From: Candidimonas humi
Lineage (GTDB): Bacteria; Pseudomonadota; Gammaproteobacteria; Burkholderiales; Burkholderiaceae_B
Direction: 5' to 3'
Assembly (NCBI RefSeq): GCF_019166065.1
Contig: NZ_JAHTBN010000018.1
Coordinates: 1 to 32,855 of the forward strand
Length of the DNA: 32,855 bases
Below the pieces are notes generated by a model. That model was not told the DNA's origin and made no database searches. It saw nothing but the letters and a program-made list of their open reading frames with translations. Position 1 is the stretch's first letter. Each line of letters begins with the position of its first letter. The translations under genes were made by a program, and so were the position numbers. This document shows positions 17,247 through 25,699 of this stretch, one piece after another.

Positions 17247-18485
17247 ATGAATACCCTGGTTTCCGCTCTGAACCCCGCCCGCAGCCGCGCCTCGGCCCCG
17301 CGCATCAACTACATGCCGCTGCTGGTGTCGCTGGTTTTACTGGCCGTGGGCGCCAACTATCTTGCGCAACAGGCGGGATGGCGCCAGGGCTCGCTGTGGA
17401 TCATCGGCGCGCTGCTGGGCGTAACCCTCTATCACGCGTCTTTCGGGTTCACCCAGGCCTGGCGGGTCTTCGTGGCCGACGGCCGCGGCGCCGGCCTGCG
17501 CGCGCAGATGATCATGCTGGCCCTGGGCGTGGTGTTGTTTTTTCCCGCACTGTCGCAAGGCAGCCTGTGGGGCGAGCACGTATCGGGCATCGTGGCGCCG
17601 GCCAGCCTGTCGGTCGTCATAGGCGCCTTCATCTTCGGCATCGGCATGCAATTGGGCGGCGGCTGTGCCTCGGGCACCCTGTTCGCGGTGGGCGGGGGCA
17701 GTACACGCATGATCCTCACCCTGGCCGGCTTCGTGGCGGGCTCGGTGCTGGCCACGATCAACTTCACCTGGTGGGCGACGCTGCCGTCGCTGCCGCCCAC
17801 CTCGCTGGTCAAGCAATGGGGCTGGCCCACGGCGCTGGTCGCCAATCTCGCGGTATTCGCCCTTATCTACTGGCTTACCACCGTCATCGAAAAACGCCGC
17901 CACGGCAAGCTCGTCGCAGCCGCCGACATCGGCGCCGGCAAGCCCGCCCTGTTGCAAGCCATACGCGGCCCCTGGCCGCTGGTCTGGGGCGCAATCGCGC
18001 TGGCGCTGCTGAATTTCGCCACCCTCGCCGTGTCGGGCCGCCCCTGGGGCATTACCTCGGCCTTCACCCTGTGGGGCGCCAAGGCCCTGGACGCAGCCGG
18101 CACCGACGTCGCCTTCTGGCAATACTGGGCCAACGACCAGGACACCTTGTTCGCGCCGCTCAGCCACGACGTCACCACGGTCATGGACATCGGCATCATG
18201 CTGGGCGCGCTGGTGGCGGCGTCCCTGGCCGGGCGTTTCGCTCCGGTATGGAAGATCCCGCTGCGCTCGCTGCTGGCCGCGGCAGTAGGCGGCGTCATGC
18301 TGGGCTTCGGCGCCAGGCTGGCCTGGGGCTGCAATATCGGCGCCTATTTCAGCGGCATGGTGTCGGGCAGCCTGCACGCATGGATCTGGCTGCCCAGCGC
18401 CTTCGCCGGCAGCGCCCTGGGTGTGCTGCTGCGCCCGCTGTTCGGGCTGTCGGTCGAGAAGACCACACAAGCTTCGGGATGCTGA
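17247..18485 (+). CDS. YeeE/YedE-family sulfur-compound transporter
   Basis: 412 residues, roughly ten membrane helices. The two conserved cysteine motifs of the family are present: GGGCASGTLFAVGGGS with C140 and LAWGCNIGAYFSG with C362, which in characterised relatives pass thiosulfate through the membrane. The ATG at 17247 follows AGAAAGA; upstream in-frame codons add nothing conserved. A TusA-like partner, often found with this family, is not adjacent. Substrate could be thiosulfate or another sulfur species. It converges with the aconitase-superfamily gene, 36 bp between stops. Confidence 0.88.
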   Translation: MNTLVSALNPARSRASAPRINYMPLLVSLVLLAVGANYLAQQAGWRQGSLWIIGALLGVTLYHASFGFTQAWRVFVADGRGAGLRAQMIMLALGVVLFFPALSQGSLWGEHVSGIVAPASLSVVIGAFIFGIGMQLGGGCASGTLFAVGGGSTRMILTLAGFVAGSVLATINFTWWATLPSLPPTSLVKQWGWPTALVANLAVFALIYWLTTVIEKRRHGKLVAAADIGAGKPALLQAIRGPWPLVWGAIALALLNFATLAVSGRPWGITSAFTLWGAKALDAAGTDVAFWQYWANDQDTLFAPLSHDVTTVMDIGIMLGALVAASLAGRFAPVWKIPLRSLLAAAVGGVMLGFGARLAWGCNIGAYFSGMVSGSLHAWIWLPSAFAGSALGVLLRPLFGLSVEKTTQASGC

Positions 18486-18521
18486 ACACCGACAAGCCGT
18501 AGGGCGCCCGCGGTCCGGCGC

Positions 18522-20606
18522 CTAGCGGCGATATTGCCGCTGCAGTTCGTCGAACGACACCAGCCTGCCCGCCAGGGCGCTGGCCGCGACGGTGGGCGGG
18601 CTGGCCAGCCACACCTGCCCCGGCCCCGAACGGCCCGGGAAATTGCGATTGATGGCGCTGACGGTCACCTGCCCGGCGCGCTCCGACGAGCCCGGCCCGC
18701 AATTGGCGCAGGCCCCGCATGAAGGCTCCAGGATGCGGGCTCCCACGGCGGCGAACACGCGGTCATAGCCGCGCCCGATGCAATAGTCGCGCACGGCGGT
18801 CGTGCCGTATTGCAGATACAAAGTGACCGACTCAGGTACGCGCAGGCCCTGCTCCACCCCCCAGGCCAGCACAGCGTAATACTGGTCGAAATCTTCGCGC
18901 TTGCCGGCGGTGCAAGATCCTCCATAGGCGATATCGATGGCGACGCGCTGCGCCAGGCTGTCCAGCGCAACGCCGTTGCCGGGGTCCCCGGGACGGGCGA
19001 CCATGGGCGCAAGGCGGCCGCAGTCCACGCGCAGCACCGCCGCGTAGCGGGCGCCGGGGTCGCTACGCATCCAGGGTTCGAGGCGGAAATCGATGCCGCG
19101 GCGTTCGCGCAGAAAACGCAGGGTTTCCTGGTCCGGCGCCACGATCCCGGTCAGGCCGCCGAGCTCGGCCGTCATATTGGTCAGGGTGGCGCGCTCGTCG
19201 GTGGGCAACTGCGCCAGGGCCTCGCCGCTGAATTCGAAGACCTTGCCGATGCCCGCGCCGCCGCGGATCTCGGGCTGCGCCAGCAATTCCAGGGCAATAT
19301 CCTTGGCGGTGACGCCCGCCGGCAGCCTGCCCTGCAAGTCCACGAGTATGGATTCGGGCAGCGTCATGCGCACCGCCCCCGTGACGAAGGCATTGGCCAT
19401 GTCCGTGGTTCCCACCCCGAAGGCCGCGCAGCCCAGCGCGCCGCTATGGGGCGTATGGGAATCGGTGCCGACCACGACCTGCCCGGGCAGCGCATAGTGC
19501 TCGCTCATCATGGCGTGCGATATGCCGGCCACATTGCTGCCGTCGTCCCGCGCCGCCTCGGCTTCGCTCAGCGTACGGTGCGAACGCAAGCCATAGAGCT
19601 CTACGCAATCGCGATGCGCCTGGCGCAGGCGCAGGATATTCGGCACGAGGCCGCGCGCCACATGCATGGGGCTGGACTCGATATACGAGGTATGGTCCTC
19701 GAAGGCGAGGATGGATTCCCGATCCAGCAAAGGCGCCGGCACGCCGCAGGCGGCATGCAGCATATGCGCGCACATGCCCGTATAGTATTCGTGGATGAAG
19801 CGCCAGTCGGCCCGCACGAACACGCCATCACCGGGGTCTTGCGCATGCCGCGTGTATTCGGTGTGCAGCAGGTGGCGGGCGATGATTTTTTCGAACAAGG
19901 TCTTGGGCGGATTCCCGGCGGAATGGCCCGGCCGGCAAGCCGCGCCGGATTGCGCATCATCGGGCCCGGGCCGTCCGTTCGAAGCATCCTCATCCGCCAT
20001 CGCAGCCCCAGCCGGCTCGGCCGGCTCGCTGCGCGCCAGCCGCAGCCCGGCCATGTGCAGGCGGCCGAAACGCAGCAGGCCGCCGCTGCCCAGTATCCCG
20101 GCGGCCAAAGCCTGCCTGCCGGCGAGCAGTTCTTCCAGCGGTATGGTCTCACCCTTCTGTATGCGCGCTATCAGGCCGAAATCGGTCGATGTGATCAGGC
20201 CGATATTGTCGGCATTCTGGCGGTACAGACGCTCGAAGCTCTCGGCGATGACCAGCCGGATGCCCGCCAGTTTCTCGGCGGCCGGGCTGTGCTCGCGCGA
20301 CGAACCTTTGCCGTAGCGCTTGCCGCCGACGGTGACGCCGAACTTCCCCGCCCTGACGGCATCCGGCCCTATGGGGGTTTCCCCGCCCGCCCGCAGGCCG
20401 GTATAGGGATAGCGGCCCAGTTGCTCGTCGTAATGAGCCAGGGCCGACATGGGGGTGATCTCGTCCGTCGAAATATCGTCGCGCAAGACGCCGGCGCTGG
20501 AAAGGTCGAGATCTCGCCCTTCGAGCTGCAGCTTGATCAGGGCCGGGTCTTCGGCCAGGAAGAGGATGCGCCCGAAGGGCGCGGAATTTTGCACAATGGA
20601 TTCCAT
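18522..20606 (-). CDS. Aconitase-superfamily hydro-lyase, swivel domain fused ahead of the catalytic domain
   Basis: 694 residues. The N-terminal part (about 1-205) is a swivel domain like LeuD or the aconitase C-terminal domain, with DDISTDEITPM, GGKRYGKGSSREHSP and ERLYRQNADNIGLI. A variable Ala/Gly/Asp-rich linker (about 205-240) precedes a LeuC/aconitase-like catalytic domain with VVGTDSHTPHSGALG and cluster cysteines C565 (GGSCTAGKR), C630 and C633 (SCGACANC). Domain order is the reverse of AcnA. The substrate is not AcnA-like by necessity; it could be an isopropylmalate, methylcitrate or other tricarboxylate dehydratase. Start: first ATG at 20606; a TTG at 20642 is possible. A LysR gene lies just upstream. 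Confidence 0.85.
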   Translation of the reverse strand: MESIVQNSAPFGRILFLAEDPALIKLQLEGRDLDLSSAGVLRDDISTDEITPMSALAHYDEQLGRYPYTGLRAGGETPIGPDAVRAGKFGVTVGGKRYGKGSSREHSPAAEKLAGIRLVIAESFERLYRQNADNIGLITSTDFGLIARIQKGETIPLEELLAGRQALAAGILGSGGLLRFGRLHMAGLRLARSEPAEPAGAAMADEDASNGRPGPDDAQSGAACRPGHSAGNPPKTLFEKIIARHLLHTEYTRHAQDPGDGVFVRADWRFIHEYYTGMCAHMLHAACGVPAPLLDRESILAFEDHTSYIESSPMHVARGLVPNILRLRQAHRDCVELYGLRSHRTLSEAEAARDDGSNVAGISHAMMSEHYALPGQVVVGTDSHTPHSGALGCAAFGVGTTDMANAFVTGAVRMTLPESILVDLQGRLPAGVTAKDIALELLAQPEIRGGAGIGKVFEFSGEALAQLPTDERATLTNMTAELGGLTGIVAPDQETLRFLRERRGIDFRLEPWMRSDPGARYAAVLRVDCGRLAPMVARPGDPGNGVALDSLAQRVAIDIAYGGSCTAGKREDFDQYYAVLAWGVEQGLRVPESVTLYLQYGTTAVRDYCIGRGYDRVFAAVGARILEPSCGACANCGPGSSERAGQVTVSAINRNFPGRSGPGQVWLASPPTVAASALAGRLVSFDELQRQYRR

Positions 20607-20697
20607 CGGGAAATTGTGTCGCGAATCCCAGGTTCCCGGCAAGTGTTCAACCGCGCAATCCGGTATCGCAAACGGCGATGAGGCAGGGACTAGGCGG

Positions 20698-21585
20698 CTA
20701 CTTTTTCAGCGCCTCGATCAATTCCTGCACCGCCCTGTGGCGCGGCGATTTGCGCAAGGCATAGATGCGAAGCTCGCGCGCCGCCCAGGCCTCTGCAAGC
20801 GGGCGGCGCGAGAACTTGCGCGCGCCGGCATAAGCGGTCGCGGCGCTCTGCGGCATGATGGCGATGCCGAGCCCGGCCTCGATCATGCGGCAGGCAATAT
20901 CGAAACTGCTAACCACGACCTGCGGCGTATAGTCGCTCGAGAGCCTCGCCGCCTGGCCGCGCAGCAAACTATCCAGCGCGCCGCCCGAATGCACCCATAT
21001 CAGCGGATACTGCATCGCATCGGCAAAGCGCAGCTTTTTCATCCCGCCCAGCGGATGCGCATTGAGCATCACGACAATCAGCGGGTCCTCGGCAAATGGC
21101 CACGACTCCAGCCCCGGCGGCGCATCCATCTTGACGCAAACGCCCACATCCGCCTCGTCGTCCAGGCAGGCCCGTATCACTTCGCGGGTGTCGCGCTCCG
21201 ATATGGCAATCTGCACCGCCGGATAAGCAGTGCCGAAGGCGTGCAGGCGTTCCGGCAGGAAACCGATCAATGAAGACATGTTGGCGCACAGCCGGACCAT
21301 GCCATTGACCTGGCCGTCCAGCCCCTGCACGTCGCGCGCCAGCGCCTGCAGGTCTTTGTCGATCCGGCAGCCTCGCTCCTGCACCAGGGCCCCGGCAAGC
21401 GTGAGTTCTATGCCCTTGGGCGAGCGGACCAGCAGCTTGACGCCCAGCGCGCTCTCCAGCTCGGCGATGCGCCGGCTGAGCGCCGACGCGGCGATATGCT
21501 CGCGAGCCGCCGCGCGCGAAATCGAACCTTCGGCCACGACCGCGACGAACAGACGCAAGCTGTAGGGATCGATGCGACGAATCAT
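20698..21585 (-). CDS. LysR-family regulator upstream of the fused aconitase
   Basis: 295 residues. The N-terminal winged HTH (about 5-64: YSLRLFVAVVAEGSISRAAAREHIAASALSRRIAELESALG) and effector domain (about 92-290) are typical; VSSFDIACRMIEAGLGIAIMPQS is the usual C-terminal half signature. It starts at the ATG at 21585, with GGAACC close upstream. It is codirectional with the aconitase-superfamily gene (91 bp gap) and divergent from the Bug receptor (240 bp shared control region), the layout expected of a LysR that controls both flanking genes. Confidence 0.92.
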   Translation of the reverse strand: MIRRIDPYSLRLFVAVVAEGSISRAAAREHIAASALSRRIAELESALGVKLLVRSPKGIELTLAGALVQERGCRIDKDLQALARDVQGLDGQVNGMVRLCANMSSLIGFLPERLHAFGTAYPAVQIAISERDTREVIRACLDDEADVGVCVKMDAPPGLESWPFAEDPLIVVMLNAHPLGGMKKLRFADAMQYPLIWVHSGGALDSLLRGQAARLSSDYTPQVVVSSFDIACRMIEAGLGIAIMPQSAATAYAGARKFSRRPLAEAWAARELRIYALRKSPRHRAVQELIEALKK

Positions 21586-21825
21586 GGTTCCGATTGCATA
21601 TCGCCAGGGGTTCAGGCTTTCTGCAGTGTAACCCTGCCGGGCCCTGCACCATCGCCATCGCCATCGGCGATATGGGGCATCGCGGATTAACTCTACGGAA
21701 CCTGGCCCGGCGCCTCTTAGAATCCACGCCAGGCAAGGGAATGCCGACGTCGGCGCCCGGCCGTGTCGACGGATGCGGGCGACGTGCTTCGACAAAATAC
21801 AAGTGACTCGTGGAGACAAGACAAA

Positions 21826-22791
21826 ATGAAATCGATCTACCGAATTTTCACGGCCTGCGCACTGGCCTTGACTGGCGGCACCGCCTGTATTCCCGCACAG
21901 GCGGCGGACGCATACCCGAACCACCCCGTGCGCCTGATCGTAACCAGCGCCCCCGGCTCGGGGCTGGATCTGGTGGCGCGGGCCATCGCCCCGGACATGG
22001 GCAAGAAACTGAAGCAATCTTTCGTCGTCGAGAACAAGGCCGGAGCCGCCGGCATTCCGGGAACCCGGGAAATCGTGGCATCCGCGCCCGACGGCTACAC
22101 CCTGGGCCTGGTATCGTCCAACCACGCCATCAACCCAAGCATGCATCCTGACTTGCCCTATGACACGGTCAAGGACATCACCGCCATCACGCTCATCGGC
22201 GCCGTGCCGCTGGTGCTGGCCGTACCTGCGAACTCGCCCTATAAAACCGTGCAAGACCTGATCGGCGCAGCACGGGCCCACCCGGACAAGATCAACTTCG
22301 GCTCCGCCGGCCTGGGCAGCGCACTCGATGTCGCCGGCCTGATGCTGGAAAAAATGGCGCGCATCAAATTCATGCACATCCCCTACCGCGGCGGCAATCC
22401 CTTGATGACAGACTTGATGTCGGGACAGGTGGCGACCGCCTTCCTGGCCGTATCAACGGCCGAAGCCCAGATCAAGGCCGGCACCATACGCGCCCTGGCC
22501 GTCAGTTCCGCCCGGCGCATTCCGTCCCTGCCCGCCGTCCCCACGCTGGCCGAATCCGGCGTGGCCGGCTATCACTATGCGGCCTGGATCGGCCTGATCG
22601 GCCCGGCGAAACTGCCCGCGCATGTGGCCGGCCTGTTGCAGAAGACCGTACACGAGGTAATCGCGCTTCCAGACGTGCGGCAGCAGTTTGCAGTCCAGGG
22701 CTTCGACCCCAGCGGCACCTCGTCCGCCGAATTCCTGGAAACGCTCGAGCGGGAAATCGCCTCGACACGGGAACTCATGGGCAAGCACTAG
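21826..22791 (+). CDS. Bug/TctC-family solute receptor, divergent from LysR
   Basis: 321 residues with a Sec signal peptide (about 1-26, ending IPAQA before ADAYPNHPVRLIV). Bug hallmarks: VRLIVTSAPGSGLDLVARAIAPDMGKKL, VVENKAGAAGIPGTREIVASAPDGYTLGL, YDTVKDITAITLIGAVPLVLAV and FMHIPYRGGNPLMTDLMSGQV. The start at 21826 has GGAGACAAG upstream. Divergence from LysR and proximity to the aconitase-superfamily enzyme suggest its ligand is a substrate of, or linked to, that enzyme, perhaps a tricarboxylate. No TctAB permease genes are seen. Confidence 0.93.
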   Translation: MKSIYRIFTACALALTGGTACIPAQAADAYPNHPVRLIVTSAPGSGLDLVARAIAPDMGKKLKQSFVVENKAGAAGIPGTREIVASAPDGYTLGLVSSNHAINPSMHPDLPYDTVKDITAITLIGAVPLVLAVPANSPYKTVQDLIGAARAHPDKINFGSAGLGSALDVAGLMLEKMARIKFMHIPYRGGNPLMTDLMSGQVATAFLAVSTAEAQIKAGTIRALAVSSARRIPSLPAVPTLAESGVAGYHYAAWIGLIGPAKLPAHVAGLLQKTVHEVIALPDVRQQFAVQGFDPSGTSSAEFLETLEREIASTRELMGKH

Positions 22792-22859
22792 CCTGTTGTT
22801 TGCCCCCTGCCGTGTTTCTGAAGTAAGGTGCAGGGCGAACGAACAACAAGGACGCCAGC

Positions 22860-24533
22860 ATGAGCCGCCTGTTCACCCGCCACACCGTCTTCCACCTCGT
22901 CATACTGCTTACGGCAGCCACATTGGTCCTGGCGCTGGCCGTCAATGCCTGGTGGCTGGTCGGCACCCTGATCTTCGGCGCCCTGGCGCTGGTGGGCGTG
23001 ATCGACCAGATCCAGGCCCGCCACACAATACGCCGCAACTATCCCGTCATCGGCAACCTGCGCTTCATATTCGAATCCATCCGTCCCGAAATACGCCAAT
23101 ACTTTTTTGAAGACGACACGCAGCAGTTGCCCTTCTCGCGGGCCGACCGCTCGCTGGTGTACCAGCGCGCCAAGCACGAGATCGACAAGCGCCCTTTCGG
23201 CACGCAGCGCGACGTCTACGGCACCGACTACGAGTGGATCAACCACTCCATGGATCCAGCCCACCCCGCCGACAGCGACTTCCGCATTACCGTGGGCGGC
23301 CCCGACTGCACGCAGCCCGTATCGCTGTCGGTGCTGAACATCTCGGCCATGAGCTTCGGCGCCCTGTCGGCCAATGCCGTCATGGCCTTGAATAAAGGCG
23401 CCCTGATGGGCAACTTCGCGCACGACACCGGTGAAGGCGGCATCAGCAGCTATCACCTGACCCACGGCGGCTCGCTGATCTGGAACATCGGCTCGGGCTA
23501 TTTCGGTTGCCGCGACGCCGACGGCCATTTTTCGGAAGAAGCCTTCGTCGAACGCGCCACCCAGCCCAGCGTCAAAATGATAGAGATCAAGCTCTCGCAA
23601 GGCGCCAAGCCCGGCCACGGCGGCATACTGCCGGGGCCCAAGGTCACCCCCGAAATCGCCGCCGCGCGCGGCGTTCCCGCCTGGCAGGATTGCAATTCCC
23701 CTTCCAAGCACAGCGCCTTCGGCAACCCCATCGAGCTGATGCGCTTCGTCGCCCGGCTGCGCCGGCTGTCCGGCGGCAAGCCAGTGGGCATGAAGCTTTG
23801 CGTGGGCCATCCCTGGGAATGGTTCGGCATCGCCAAGGCCATGCTCAAGACCGGCATCACGCCCGACTTCATCGTCGTCGACGGCGCCGAAGGCGGCACC
23901 GGCGCTGCGCCCATAGAATTCGTCGACCATGTCGGCACGCCGCTGCGCGAAGGCCTGCGCCTGGTGCACAACACGCTGGTGGGCATAGGCCTGCGCGATC
24001 GCATCAAGCTGGGCGCTTCGGGCAAGATCATCAGCGCCTTCGACATGGCCCGCACCATGGCCATGGGCGCCGATTGGTGCAACAGCGCCCGCGCCTTCAT
24101 GTTCGCCATAGGCTGTATCCAGGCGCAGGTCTGCCACACCGGCAAATGCCCAACCGGCGTCACCACGCAAGACCCCAAACGCCAGGCCGGCCTGGTGGTG
24201 GCCGACAAATCGGTGCGTGTAATGCAATTCCACCACAACACCCTCGACGCCCTGGCCGAGCTGCTCGGCGCAGCCGGCCTCACGCACCCCGGCGAACTGC
24301 GCCCGCACCATGTCGCCCGCCGCATCGCCAACGGCGAAGTACGCGTGCTGTCGGCGCTGTTTCCCGATCTGGAAAAAGGCGAACTGCTCGCCGGCAAGTT
24401 CCGCCAGACCATCTTCAGGGTGGCCTGGCCCATGGCCCAGGCCGAATCCTTCGCCCCCACCCACAGCCTGAGCGCGGCATTGTCCGGCAATACCGCCACC
24501 CTGGTGCCGCCCGCCGAAACGCCGGCGGCCTGA
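22860..24533 (+). CDS. Membrane-anchored FMN-binding glutamate synthase family protein
   Basis: 557 residues. Two N-terminal membrane segments (about 10-27 and 30-46) precede a glutamate-synthase-like FMN barrel (about 110-510) with SVLNISAMSFGALSANAVMALNKGA, GEGGISSYHL, SQGAKPGHGGILPG, VDGAEGGTGAAP and a CX5CX4C cluster motif (C419, C425, C430 in GCIQAQVCHTGKCPTG) that matches the 3Fe-4S site of GltS enzymes. There is no glutaminase domain, so it is not a complete glutamate synthase; relatives are often annotated gltB2-like, with poorly known reactions. Start has AAGGA upstream. It is followed by two terminators and the ccdAB insertion. Confidence 0.88.
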   Translation: MSRLFTRHTVFHLVILLTAATLVLALAVNAWWLVGTLIFGALALVGVIDQIQARHTIRRNYPVIGNLRFIFESIRPEIRQYFFEDDTQQLPFSRADRSLVYQRAKHEIDKRPFGTQRDVYGTDYEWINHSMDPAHPADSDFRITVGGPDCTQPVSLSVLNISAMSFGALSANAVMALNKGALMGNFAHDTGEGGISSYHLTHGGSLIWNIGSGYFGCRDADGHFSEEAFVERATQPSVKMIEIKLSQGAKPGHGGILPGPKVTPEIAAARGVPAWQDCNSPSKHSAFGNPIELMRFVARLRRLSGGKPVGMKLCVGHPWEWFGIAKAMLKTGITPDFIVVDGAEGGTGAAPIEFVDHVGTPLREGLRLVHNTLVGIGLRDRIKLGASGKIISAFDMARTMAMGADWCNSARAFMFAIGCIQAQVCHTGKCPTGVTTQDPKRQAGLVVADKSVRVMQFHHNTLDALAELLGAAGLTHPGELRPHHVARRIANGEVRVLSALFPDLEKGELLAGKFRQTIFRVAWPMAQAESFAPTHSLSAALSGNTATLVPPAETPAA

Positions 24534-24551
24534 GCCTGCGAGGCACAGCCG

Positions 24552-24592
24552 CAGGGCGGCAAGCAAAAAGGCCAACCCCGAGGGGCTGGCCT
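24552..24592. repeat. Direct repeat, left copy (terminator remnant)
   Basis: A 41-bp sequence matching 25431-25472 except for one A fewer in the A-run. It contains the GGCCAACCCC-GAG-GGGCTGGCC stem, but the T-tract that follows in the right copy is missing here, so as a terminator on the plus strand this copy is broken. Confidence 0.85.
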
Positions 24593-24601
24593 CAGAGTGT
24601 T

Positions 24602-24641
24602 GATAAACCCCTGTGCTTTGGGCAGGGGTTTATCGTTTTTT
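24602..24641 (+). terminator. Intrinsic terminator downstream of the glutamate-synthase-family gene
   Basis: Perfect 12-bp stem GATAAACCCCTG / CAGGGGTTTATC (24602-24613 with 24623-24634), 9-nt loop, then GTTTTTT. It compensates for the broken terminator in the left repeat copy. Confidence 0.88.
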
Positions 24642-24721
24642 GGCGTGATGCGTAGAGGCGGTTTTTTCCGGGCTCGGCGCAAAGATGGGCCAGCTCAGGC
24701 CGCCGTTAGGTGGAAATACCC

Positions 24722-24750
24722 TTCTTGCTTGGCTAGTATGCACATATAAT
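24722..24750 (+). promoter_or_regulatory. Candidate promoter of ccdAB
   Basis: A consensus TATAAT at 24745-24750, with a poor TTCTTG (24722-24727) 17 bp upstream. About 48 bp before the ccdA start. An autoregulated promoter is expected for such modules. Confidence 0.45.
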
Positions 24751-24797
24751 GTATTGTGAAAACTGCGCATGTTCGCACTATTGAAAGGGAGATTATC

Positions 24798-25046
24798 ATG
24801 CTGACCGTCAACCGACCTCGCAGTGCTCCCAGGCGTGCCACGAATGTGTCACTGCCCGAAGACCTACTTTCCGAGGCGAAGGCCTTGCACATCAATATCT
24901 CGCAGGCCGCCGAAGCTGGTGTTGCCCAGGCCATCGCACGCACACGCAGCGAGCGCTGGCTTGCCGAGAACCAGGAAGCCATCGAAAGCTCCAACGCTTT
25001 TGTTGAAAAATACGGCCTTCCCCTGGCGAAGTACCGGATGTTCTGA
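24798..25046 (+). CDS. ccdA: CcdA-type antitoxin
   Basis: 82 residues. The N-terminal half is ribbon-helix-helix-like (about 12-48, RRATNVSLPEDLLSEAKALHINISQAAEAGVAQAI), the DNA-binding part that represses its own promoter. The C-terminal part ends RSERWLAENQEAIESSNAFVEKYGLPLAKYRMF, matching the toxin-binding tail of CcdA proteins (WxxENxxAIxxxNxxVExxGLPL). GGGAG lies 7 bp upstream of the ATG at 24798. The stop TGA overlaps the ccdB ATG by one base, the usual coupling of antitoxin first and toxin second. The pair lies between direct repeats, so it is probably a later insertion. Confidence 0.93.
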   Translation: MLTVNRPRSAPRRATNVSLPEDLLSEAKALHINISQAAEAGVAQAIARTRSERWLAENQEAIESSNAFVEKYGLPLAKYRMF

Positions 25047-25345
25047 TGAGCCGCTACGACGTTTACGCGAACCCGTCAGGCCATGGGTATCTACTTGATG
25101 TCCAGGCGGACATCTTGCAGCCGCTAAATACAAGGGCTGTTGTGCCGTTGGTTCCCCTGAGTGCAGGGCCCAAGTCGGCGAAGACACTTAATCCTGTTTT
25201 TGACATAGATGGTGAGCCACACGCGATGGTGACGCAGTACATCGCTGCAGTTCCGGTCAGCGAGCTACAGAACCCCGTATGCAGTCTCCGACAGTTGCAC
25301 GACGATATCGTGGGTGCCATTGACTTTTTGTTTCATGGATTCTGA
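25046..25345 (+). CDS. ccdB: CcdB-type gyrase toxin
   Basis: 99 residues versus 101 in F-plasmid CcdB. The family pattern is clear: RYDVYANPSGHGYLLDVQADIL, TRAVVPLVPL, LNPVFDIDGEPHAMVTQYIAAVPVSEL and a C-terminal helix DIVGAIDFLFHGF. CcdB poisons DNA gyrase and is neutralised by CcdA. F CcdB ends Trp-Gly-Ile, which is needed for gyrase poisoning; here the end is His-Gly-Phe, with the glycine kept. Many chromosomal CcdBs vary at these positions, so activity cannot be judged from sequence. Confidence 0.92.
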   Translation: MSRYDVYANPSGHGYLLDVQADILQPLNTRAVVPLVPLSAGPKSAKTLNPVFDIDGEPHAMVTQYIAAVPVSELQNPVCSLRQLHDDIVGAIDFLFHGF

Positions 25346-25430
25346 CTTGTCGAGAGTCGGAGGTCATGCGTGTTATCGATATTCATGCTCTGATCCCCTG
25401 TTCGTGAGGTAGAGCCGCGAAACACAGTAA

Positions 25431-25472
25431 CAGGGCGGCAAGCAAAAAAGGCCAACCCCGAGGGGCTGGCCT
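25431..25472. repeat. Direct repeat, right copy
   Basis: 42-bp match to 24552-24592, starting CAGGGCGGCAAGC and ending at GGCCT; one extra A in the A-run. The pair flanks ccdAB, with an 879-bp offset between copies. Confidence 0.85.
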
Positions 25473-25477
25473 TTTTT
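25444..25477. terminator. Bidirectional intrinsic terminator
   Basis: A-run, then GGCCAACCCC, a short loop, GGGGCTGGCC and a T-run (25472-25477): one mismatch in a stem of about 16 bp, with A- and T-tracts on opposite sides so it can work in both directions. It would end ccdAB transcription. Confidence 0.85.
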
Positions 25478-25699
25478 GCCTGATATCTCTGGTGGCGCAT
25501 CCCTGAGATTTCACCAAAAAAATAAAATCTCTTTGCCATCAACACCTTAGCCTCGGTGCGAGTCGGATTGACAAAAAATACTGACACACCAAGGTACCAC
25601 GTTCACCACCAAAACAAAAGCCTATCACAGCAACGCTAACCCGTTAGGGTAAGGGGCACCGTCCCCTTTTACTCTTCCGAAGGATAACCAGCGACGAGA

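Larger units (their letters stand above)
25346..25699. other. Junction between chromosome and AT-rich island
   Basis: No convincing gene in 354 bp. It holds the right copy of the direct repeat with an intact terminator (25431-25477). From about 25490 composition turns A/T-rich. A hairpin AAGGGG-CACCGT-CCCCTT lies at 25651-25668, just after the stop of the minus-strand gene at 25700, possibly its terminator. The exact left boundary (att site) of the island could not be identified. Confidence 0.5.

Noticed and set aside
24725-24730. TTGCTT as the -35 box of ccdAB
   Set aside because: The spacer to TATAAT would be only 14 bp.
25489-25512. tRNA 3'-end-like sequence (TGGTGGCGCATCCC) at the island edge, a possible att site
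   Set aside because: Read on the minus strand it ends in CCACCA, but no T-loop of the TTCRANY type is at the right distance and no matching tRNA or second copy was found in the window.
25651-25668. Third hairpin with ACGG on its minus-strand loop, resembling the guanidine-II hairpins
   Set aside because: The loop is six nucleotides and there is no second ACGR hairpin or exporter gene downstream. A terminator or repeat is a simpler reading.
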